DNA of 21,631 nucleotides from Proteobacteria bacterium UBA6920. Lineage in GTDB: Bacteria > Pseudomonadota > Gammaproteobacteria > SG8-11. Below are positions 16,252 through 21,631 of the stretch, piece by piece (the stretch's first letter is position 1; the number at the start of each line of letters is the position of its first letter). Under the pieces are notes generated by a model. It was not told the origin of the DNA and did no database searches. It was given only the letters and a program-made list of their open reading frames with translations. The translations under genes and the position numbers were made by a program. The DNA lies in the NCBI GenBank assembly GCA_002448875.1, contig DKAS01000208.1, forward strand, positions 1 to 21,631. The letters run 5' to 3'.

Positions 16252-17225
16252 AGCGGAACAGCCAACTTGACGAACAGGGTCAGCTGCGGCATTTTCTCAG
16301 CGTCGAAGGTCTGGGCCGCGCCGTTCTGACGGAGATCCTGGACCGGGCGGAGACCTTCGCCGGCGTCGCTTCGCGGGCTGTAAAGAAAGTGCCGCTGCTG
16401 CGCGGCAAGACGGTCATCAACCTGTTTTTCGAATCCAGCACCCGTACCCGCACCACGTTCGAACTGGCGGCCAAGCGCCTGTCGGCCGATGTGCTGAATA
16501 TCAATATTGCCACCTCCGCCACCAGTAAAGGCGAGAGCCTGCTGGATACCCTGCGCAATCTCGAAGCCATGCATTGCGACATGTTCGTGGTGCGTCACAA
16601 CCAGAGCGGGGCCGCTTCCTTCATCGCCGCCCATGTCGCCCCGCATATCAGTGTCATCAATGCCGGGGACGGTTCCCACGCCCATCCCACGCAGGCGATG
16701 CTGGATGCGTTTACCATCCGCCAGCTCAAGGGCGAGTTTAACCGGCTGCGGGTGGCGGTGGTCGGCGATATCCTGCATTCACGGGTGGCGCGCTCGCAGA
16801 TTCACGCCTTGAACATCCTCGGCGTGGGAGAGTTGCGGGTTATTGGACCGAAGACACTGGTGCCCGACAGCGTCACTTCCCTGGGGGTGCATGTCTTTCA
16901 TGATATGCGCAGCGGGCTCAAGGACGTGGATGTGGTCATCATGCTGCGGTTGCAGCGCGAGCGCATGCAGGGGGCATTTCTCGCCAGTGAGCACGAATAT
17001 TTCCATCTCTACGGGCTGACCGAAGACAAGCTGGCCCGCGCCCGTCCCGACGCCATCGTCCTGCATCCCGGACCGATAAACCGCGGGGTAGAAATCGACA
17101 GTCGCGTCGCCGACGGGCCGCAATCGGTGATTCTGCAGCAGGTCAGCAACGGCATCGCCGTGCGCATGGCCATCATGTCCATGGTGCTGGGTCGCCAGGT
17201 GGAAAGCGTGGAGGTAAAGCACTGA
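16248..17225 (+). CDS. pyrB: Aspartate transcarbamoylase catalytic subunit (Pseudomonas type)
   Basis: PyrB makes carbamoyl-aspartate from carbamoyl phosphate and aspartate, the committed step of pyrimidine synthesis. The 325 residues include the carbamoyl-phosphate loop [13 protein letters not shown] (60-72, STRTR 64-68), [16 protein letters not shown] near 140-156, and [11 protein letters not shown] near 280. The first 15 residues (through DEQGQLRHF) form the N-terminal extension found in Pseudomonas enzymes, which carries the nucleotide effector site, so control by nucleotides without PyrI is expected. The ATG overlaps the pyrR stop, and the stop overlaps pyrC' by one base. Confidence 0.97.
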   Translation: MKRNSQLDEQGQLRHFLSVEGLGRAVLTEILDRAETFAGVASRAVKKVPLLRGKTVINLFFESSTRTRTTFELAAKRLSADVLNINIATSATSKGESLLDTLRNLEAMHCDMFVVRHNQSGAASFIAAHVAPHISVINAGDGSHAHPTQAMLDAFTIRQLKGEFNRLRVAVVGDILHSRVARSQIHALNILGVGELRVIGPKTLVPDSVTSLGVHVFHDMRSGLKDVDVVIMLRLQRERMQGAFLASEHEYFHLYGLTEDKLARARPDAIVLHPGPINRGVEIDSRVADGPQSVILQQVSNGIAVRMAIMSMVLGRQVESVEVKH

Positions 17226-18514
17226 TGCGCATTCTGATCAGTGGTGGTCGCATAGTCGATCCGCGCAATGGTGCGGATTTTACCGGCGATCTGGCTATCG
17301 CCGACGGCCGGGTGCTGGCGGTGGGCAAGGTGCCCGCTGATTTTCAAGCGCAACAGCATATCGTCGCCGACGGCAAAGTGGTGTGTCCGGGGCTGGTGGA
17401 TCTGAGCGTACGCCTGCGCGAACCCGGCCAGGAGCACAAGGGAACCATTGCCAGCGAAACGCTGGCCGCCGCCGCCGGCGGCGTCTGCACGGTATGCATT
17501 CCGCCGGATACCGACCCGGTCATCGATTCGCCGGCGGTGGTGGAATTGATCCGCCAGCGCGCCGAGGATGCCGGCCGGGCGCATGTCGCGGTGCTGGGTG
17601 CGATCACCCGGCAGCTCAAGGGCACGCACATCACCGAAATGCACGCCCTGCAGCAGGCCGGATGTGTCGGCGTCAGCAACGGCATGACACCGATAGCCAA
17701 CGCCCTGGTACAGCGCCGGGCGATGGAATATGCCTCCGGTTACGGTTTGAAAACCTATCTTTATCCGGAAGATTCGCACCTGGCCAACGGCGGCTGTATG
17801 CATGAAGGCGCGATCAGTCTGCGCATGGGTCTGTCGGGTATTCCGGAGTGCGCGGAGTCCATCGCCGTCAGCCGCGACCTGCTGCTGGTGGAACAAACCG
17901 GCGCCCCCGCGCATTTCTGCCGGTTGTCCTCGGGGCGCGCCCTGGAGATGGTGGCCCATGCCCGCCAGCAGGGACTGCCGGTGAGTGCCGATGTGGCGGT
18001 GCATCATCTGCATCTGACGGACGTGGATCTGGTGGATTTCAACAGTTACTGCCATGTGCGTCCGCCCCTGCGCGCCCAGCGTGATCAGCAGGCCTTGCTG
18101 GCCGGATTGCAAAGCGGCGCCATCGGCGCCATTTGTTCCGATCATCAGCCGCATGAAACCTCGGCGAAGCTGCTGCCGTTCGCCGAGACTGAGCCGGGCA
18201 TTTCCGGTCTGGAAACCCTGCTGCCCCTGGCGCTGCGCGCCGGCCATGCGGCCAAGCTTTCCCTGCTGCAGACTCTGGCGCTGCTGACCAGCGGCCCGGC
18301 GGCGATTCTCGGCCTGGACTGCGGCCACCTGTCAGTGGGCGCGGTGGCGGATGTTTGCGTTTTCGATCCGCAGGCGTCCTGGCTGGTGACGCCATCGCGC
18401 TTGCACAGCGAGGGCAAAAACACGCCGTTCGTGAATTGGGAAATGCAAGGACGCGTGCAGCATACGCTGCTGGCCGGCCGCGTAGTCTATGATGCAAAGA
18501 TGGAGAAATTATGA
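17225..18514 (+). CDS. pyrC': PyrC', dihydroorotase-like structural partner of PyrB, catalytically dead
   Basis: This 429-residue protein has the amidohydrolase fold of class I dihydroorotases but lacks the metal site. The normal HxH after the first domain is replaced (DLSVRLREPG, S61 and R63). The later His before ED is Pro181 (YPED), and the His of the usual CHxS segment is R233 (FCRLSS). The Asp of the last motif is kept (D306, SDHQPHE). In P. putida and P. aeruginosa the equivalent PyrC' is inactive and needed for assembly of active aspartate transcarbamoylase dodecamers. Overlap with pyrB by one base supports matched synthesis of the two chains. An active dihydroorotase must be encoded elsewhere. 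Confidence 0.94.
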   Translation: MRILISGGRIVDPRNGADFTGDLAIADGRVLAVGKVPADFQAQQHIVADGKVVCPGLVDLSVRLREPGQEHKGTIASETLAAAAGGVCTVCIPPDTDPVIDSPAVVELIRQRAEDAGRAHVAVLGAITRQLKGTHITEMHALQQAGCVGVSNGMTPIANALVQRRAMEYASGYGLKTYLYPEDSHLANGGCMHEGAISLRMGLSGIPECAESIAVSRDLLLVEQTGAPAHFCRLSSGRALEMVAHARQQGLPVSADVAVHHLHLTDVDLVDFNSYCHVRPPLRAQRDQQALLAGLQSGAIGAICSDHQPHETSAKLLPFAETEPGISGLETLLPLALRAGHAAKLSLLQTLALLTSGPAAILGLDCGHLSVGAVADVCVFDPQASWLVTPSRLHSEGKNTPFVNWEMQGRVQHTLLAGRVVYDAKMEKL

Positions 18515-19386
18515 AACACCCGGCAACGCGGCAATCGCTGGTGGTCGAAGAGGCTCAGATTCTGGCGCATGACGCCAAAGCCGGCGAGCAATATATTCTG
18601 CGGGTTGCTGCGCCCCGTACCGCGGCGCTGGCCCAGCCGGGGAGTTTCGCCCATGTGCAATGCCATCCCATGCTGCCGATGCGGCGGCCGATTTCCATCA
18701 TGCGGGTCGAGCCTGAACAGGGGTGGGTGGAGTTTCTCTATAAGGGAGTGGGCCACGGGACCCGCTTGCTGGCGCAGCGCCGGCCGCAGGAGCGGCTGAG
18801 CATGATTGCCCCCATAGGTAATCGCTTCACCGTTCCGGAAGGGATCAGCCGGCCGGTGCTGCTGGGTGGCGGCGTTGGCATGCCGCCGATGATTTTTCTG
18901 GCCCAGCAGCTGCGTGATCGTGCGGACACGCAACCCCTGGTCCTGCTGGGTTCGGAAGTGCCGTTTCCCTTTACTACCGCGCCCTCGCGTATCCTCGCCC
19001 CTGGCCTGCCGGCGGCAGCCATTGCCGCCGTGCCCTTGCTCGATGACTGGGGCATTGCTTCCCGTCTGGCCAGCCTGCAGGGTTATGCCGGGGTATTTCA
19101 GGGTTATGTAACCGATCTGGCGCGCCACTATCTGAATAATCTGTCAACGGAACAGCGCCGCGAGGTTATGCTTTACGCCTGCGGTCCGCACGCCATGCTG
19201 GCGGCGGTGGCGGCCCTGGCCCGGGAATTTTCCCTGCCCTGCCAGGTCAGTCTGGAAGAATACATGGCCTGCGCCGTAGGCGGGTGTGCCGGCTGTGTGG
19301 TGAAAGTGACGACGCCGCAGGGAGCGGCAATGAAGCGGGTATGCGTCGATGGCCCGGTGTTCGACGCTTATCAGGTATTTGCCTGA
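18511..19386 (+). CDS. pyrK: PyrK-like dihydroorotate dehydrogenase electron-transfer subunit
   Basis: This is a 291-residue ferredoxin-reductase-fold protein with FAD, NAD and a 2Fe-2S centre. Visible are the FAD motif RRPISI (58-63), the NAD loop GGGVGMPPM (119-127), YACGPHAML near 225, and the cluster ligands C254, C259, C262 and C278 in the pattern Cx4Cx2Cx15C. In class 1B dihydroorotate dehydrogenases PyrK passes electrons from PyrD to NAD. Its partner PyrD is not in the window. It overlaps pyrC' by four bases (ATGA), so it is part of the same operon. The next gene on the other strand ends 9 bases beyond its stop. It could instead serve another flavin or quinone partner. Confidence 0.9.
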   Translation: MKHPATRQSLVVEEAQILAHDAKAGEQYILRVAAPRTAALAQPGSFAHVQCHPMLPMRRPISIMRVEPEQGWVEFLYKGVGHGTRLLAQRRPQERLSMIAPIGNRFTVPEGISRPVLLGGGVGMPPMIFLAQQLRDRADTQPLVLLGSEVPFPFTTAPSRILAPGLPAAAIAAVPLLDDWGIASRLASLQGYAGVFQGYVTDLARHYLNNLSTEQRREVMLYACGPHAMLAAVAALAREFSLPCQVSLEEYMACAVGGCAGCVVKVTTPQGAAMKRVCVDGPVFDAYQVFA

Positions 19387-19395
19387 AATTTCCCG

Positions 19396-21141
19396 TTAGC
19401 GGCTCATCCACTGCCGCGCCGGGCGGGTTTCCAGCAGGGAATCAAGCAGGGAAAAGAAACGCTGTACATCCAGCGGCTTGGTCAGAAAGTCATAGAATCC
19501 TTCCTGCGCTGCCCGCTGCCGGTTCGCCTGGGTGCCGTCGGCGCTGATCGCGACCACCGGAATACGTTGCGTGAGGGGATCCATGCGCAGGTGCCGTATC
19601 ACTTCGAAGCCGTGCAATCCCGGCAGATTGAGGTCCAGCAGGATGATGTCGGGCAGCTGGGTTTGGGCGATTTCCAGACCCAGTTGACCATCCGGGGCGC
19701 TGATGAAGCGAAAGCCGCCACGGGTGGCAATCAGGCTTTCCACCAGGCGCAGATTGGCCGGCATATCCTCGACATAGAGCAATGTAGGCAGGTTCTCCAG
19801 GGTGGCGGGTGCGTCAGCAAGGTTTTCGGCGGCGGTCGCCAATGATTCGCCGTGAGCCTTGGGCAGGATGAACCAGAATTCGCTGCCTGTGCCCGGTGTG
19901 CTGTTTACGCCGATCTCGCCGTCCATCAGCGTTACCAGCTTCTTGGCGATTGCCATGCCTATGCCTGAACCTTCGATGCCGTTGGCGGTGGCGCCAAAGC
20001 GTTCGAATACGTCGAATACTTTTGTGCACTGTTCAGCGCTCAAGCCGCATCCCGTGTCATAGACCCTGATTTTCAGCGCCTGGTTGCCTTCCTCCGTCAC
20101 CTTGATGTCGACGCGCCCGCCCGGGCGATTGTATTTTACGGCATTGGACAGCAGATTCAGCATGACCTGCTTCAGGCGTACGCTGTCGGCGCGCACCGCG
20201 AACCGTGCTGACAGATCGCAGGCAATCTGCAGCCGCTTTTTTTCCGCCAGCGGCCGGATCAGGTCGCAGCACTCGGCGATCATGCGGTGCACGGACACCG
20301 CTTCCAGATGCATTTCCATGCGATTGGCTTCGATGCGCGACAGATCGAGAACCTGATTGATCTGCTCGAGCAAGTGGTTGCCGGCGTTGAGTATTTCGCG
20401 GATAAACTTCAGTTGTTTGGGGTTGGGATGATTCAGTTCCAGCAACTGGGCAAAGCCGAGGATGGCGTTCAATGGCGTGCGCAGTTCATGACTCATATGA
20501 GACAGGAACATGGATTTGGCATTGCTGGCCTTTTCCGCCTGGTCGCGCGCCGCGCCCAGTTCGGCGGCGTTACGCCGCTGTTGTTCATTATTGCCTATCC
20601 GCTGCACAGTGGCTGCAATGTGTCCGGCCATGAGATTCAAGTGTTGCAGACCGCCATCCGTCAGCGGTGACTGAGCGCCGGTGCTGCGAACGGTGACGCA
20701 GAGGATGCCAAGCAGATTTTGCTGCAGTCGCAAGGGCAGGACGATGCGGTTTTCGCCAACCGCAGGGTCTGCGCCGCTAACAACCGCGCCCTGCTGCCTG
20801 GCTGCCTGCGACAATGTCGCATCCTGGCTGATATCGCATACCAACGGCGCACTGTCGTCGGCCGGGAGCGGCTTGTCATCGAAGCATTGCGCCAGCGCCG
20901 CATCGGCAGTGAGGAAAACGTACAGACGACAGGCGGCAACGTCGCAGCTGTGGCTGAGGTAATCGCCGATGGAACCTAACAGCTGATCGTGGCTGTCGAT
21001 TCCCTGCAGCCCCTCCACCCAGGCCAGCAGGTTCTGATACTGGCGAGTCAGGAGCTGCGCATCAGCCTGCAGGCCTCCCGGGGACGTGACTACCACGGGG
21101 TCGGTGGCTAACTGCTGTTTGCTGTTTCCGTTTTTGGCCAT
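19396..21141 (-). CDS. Soluble hybrid sensor histidine kinase (GAF-HisKA-HATPase-REC)
   Basis: This 581-residue hybrid two-component kinase has no membrane segment and so is probably cytoplasmic. The order is a GAF-like sensory domain at about 40-175, a short coiled linker, HisKA with H218 in HMSHELRTPLNAILGF, an ATPase domain (NLLSNAVKYNRPGG, DTGCGLS, GSGIGMAIAKKL) to about 435, and a receiver with D503 (ILLDLNLPG). The ATG at 21141 is preferred over a GTG at 21174, which would add 11 residues; neither has a clear ribosome site. It is convergent with pyrK and lies between that operon and pilT. The ligand and target are unknown, and no dedicated regulator is encoded next to it. Confidence 0.9.
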   Translation of the reverse strand: MAKNGNSKQQLATDPVVVTSPGGLQADAQLLTRQYQNLLAWVEGLQGIDSHDQLLGSIGDYLSHSCDVAACRLYVFLTADAALAQCFDDKPLPADDSAPLVCDISQDATLSQAARQQGAVVSGADPAVGENRIVLPLRLQQNLLGILCVTVRSTGAQSPLTDGGLQHLNLMAGHIAATVQRIGNNEQQRRNAAELGAARDQAEKASNAKSMFLSHMSHELRTPLNAILGFAQLLELNHPNPKQLKFIREILNAGNHLLEQINQVLDLSRIEANRMEMHLEAVSVHRMIAECCDLIRPLAEKKRLQIACDLSARFAVRADSVRLKQVMLNLLSNAVKYNRPGGRVDIKVTEEGNQALKIRVYDTGCGLSAEQCTKVFDVFERFGATANGIEGSGIGMAIAKKLVTLMDGEIGVNSTPGTGSEFWFILPKAHGESLATAAENLADAPATLENLPTLLYVEDMPANLRLVESLIATRGGFRFISAPDGQLGLEIAQTQLPDIILLDLNLPGLHGFEVIRHLRMDPLTQRIPVVAISADGTQANRQRAAQEGFYDFLTKPLDVQRFFSLLDSLLETRPARQWMSR

Positions 21142-21385
21142 CTTGAGTACAATGATCGAAAATTTACGCCGCACTACAATTCAACTGCTGGAATTCGCGC
21201 ACATCCACGGCAGACAGTGTGCAGCACTCTTGCTGTACTATAACGTCAATAAGATTCATTTTAAGTACCATGCCAGGCCGCGAAGATGTAAATATTTGTA
21301 AATTCACATCTGCTCTTGCCCGACGCGTTGATCTACCACGGAGATAATCTGGGTATAGAGGCCTGGTATTCCAAAGACGGCGTAT
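21142..21385. other. Intergenic region upstream of the hybrid kinase
   Basis: These 244 AT-rich bases hold the kinase gene's control region. An imperfect inverted repeat, AGATGTAAAT (21284-21293) and ATTCACATCT (21302-21311), matches at 9 of 10 positions and may be an operator. No clear promoter pair stands out; a minus-strand TATAGT has no good -35 partner. I see no gene. Confidence 0.5.
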
Positions 21386-21424
21386 AAAAAAGCGGTGTTA
21401 CGGCACGGACCGTAACACCGCTTT
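21386..21424 (-). terminator. Intrinsic terminator of pilT
   Basis: On the minus strand a perfect 15-bp stem (arms 21424-21410 and 21403-21389, loop of six bases) ends in a run of T at 21391-21386. It starts 27 bases after the pilT stop. The arms read AAAGCGGTGTTACGG and its complement. This is a textbook rho-independent terminator. The A-run on the other arm makes it only weakly usable from the plus strand. Confidence 0.92.
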
Positions 21425-21451
21425 GCTTGCCTGCGAGGAGTGGTGTCGCGA

Positions 21452-21631
21452 TTAATTAAAGGCGTCTTTGTTCGCCGCCTTGGTTTTGGCATCCTGCTTG
21501 GTGATCATGCCCTTCTGCACCAGTTGTTGCAGGTTCTGATCCAGGGTTTGCATGCCGACCGATTGCCCGGTCTGAATCGCCGAGTACATCTGTGGTACTT
21601 TGTTTTCACGGATCAGGTTGCGGATGGCCGG
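21452..21631 (-). CDS. pilT: PilT, type IV pilus retraction ATPase (C-terminal part)
   Basis: Only the last 59 residues are inside the window: AIRNLIRENKVPQMYSAIQ, then GMQTLDQNLQQLVQKG, ending ANKDAFN and TAA. The AIRNLIRE motif and the MYSAIQTG-GMQTLD pattern identify PilT, the hexameric ATPase that pulls pili back. PilU has a different tail. The ATPase core and start lie beyond the right edge. A strong terminator follows, so pilT is not read through into the hybrid kinase. Its presence links the window's two ends to the same pilus function. Confidence 0.93.
   Translation of the reverse strand, partial: PAIRNLIRENKVPQMYSAIQTGQSVGMQTLDQNLQQLVQKGMITKQDAKTKAANKDAFN

Noticed and set aside
21304..21492. 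62-codon minus-strand frame
   Set aside because: It overlaps the pilT end in another frame and runs through the terminator.

Overview
The window comes from a gammaproteobacterium with fairly GC-rich coding sequence and type IV pili. The evidence is a Pil-Chp chemosensory cluster next to gshB, a TonB3-like gene, yqgE, ruvX, pyrR, pyrB, a catalytically dead pyrC' and pilT. As I recall it, this neighbourhood resembles the pilT/pilU to pilG-chpA region of Pseudomonas aeruginosa. The protein sequences are clearly diverged from Pseudomonas and the content differs, so I would place it only as a gammaproteobacterium outside Pseudomonas.

Layout. (1) 1-10428, minus strand: pilG, pilH, pilI, pilJ, pilK and chpA (3' end cut by the window edge), the Pil-Chp pathway that controls twitching motility. 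A candidate sigma-70 promoter lies upstream of pilG, and stem-loops sit in the pilI-pilJ and pilJ-pilK gaps. (2) 10429-10801: a 373-bp AT-richer divergent control region. (3) 10802-14705, plus strand: gshB, then a three-gene module (ApbE-type flavin transferase lipoprotein, membrane-anchored NusG-domain-II protein, Gx/heptaprenyl-synthase-component-I-like membrane protein), then a TonB3-like gene. (4) A terminator-like hairpin at 14712-14732. (5) 14757-19386, plus strand: yqgE, ruvX, pyrR, pyrB, pyrC', pyrK, with every junction overlapping by 1-4 bases. (6) 19396-21141, minus strand: a soluble GAF-HisKA-HATPase-REC hybrid kinase, convergent with pyrK. (7) 21452-21631, minus strand: the C-terminus of PilT, followed by a strong intrinsic terminator.

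How the genes work together. PilJ senses, PilI couples it to the ChpA kinase, PilK methylates PilJ, and PilG and PilH receive phosphate from ChpA to set the pilus extension/retraction balance. PilT powers retraction, and TonB3 has been linked to twitching in P. aeruginosa. pyrR-pyrB-pyrC'-pyrK is a pyrimidine block: PyrB is the aspartate transcarbamoylase, PyrC' is expected to be its structural partner without dihydroorotase activity, and PyrK is an electron-transfer flavoprotein whose dihydroorotate dehydrogenase partner is not in the window.

The least ordinary parts are the ApbE/NusG-II/Gx module between gshB and tonB3 (a possible envelope flavin-redox system), the pyrK gene attached to a pyrBC' operon, a (GC)7 tract in pilK, and the intercistronic hairpins of the pil operon. 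I found no RNA genes, insertion sequences, CRISPR arrays or prophage genes.
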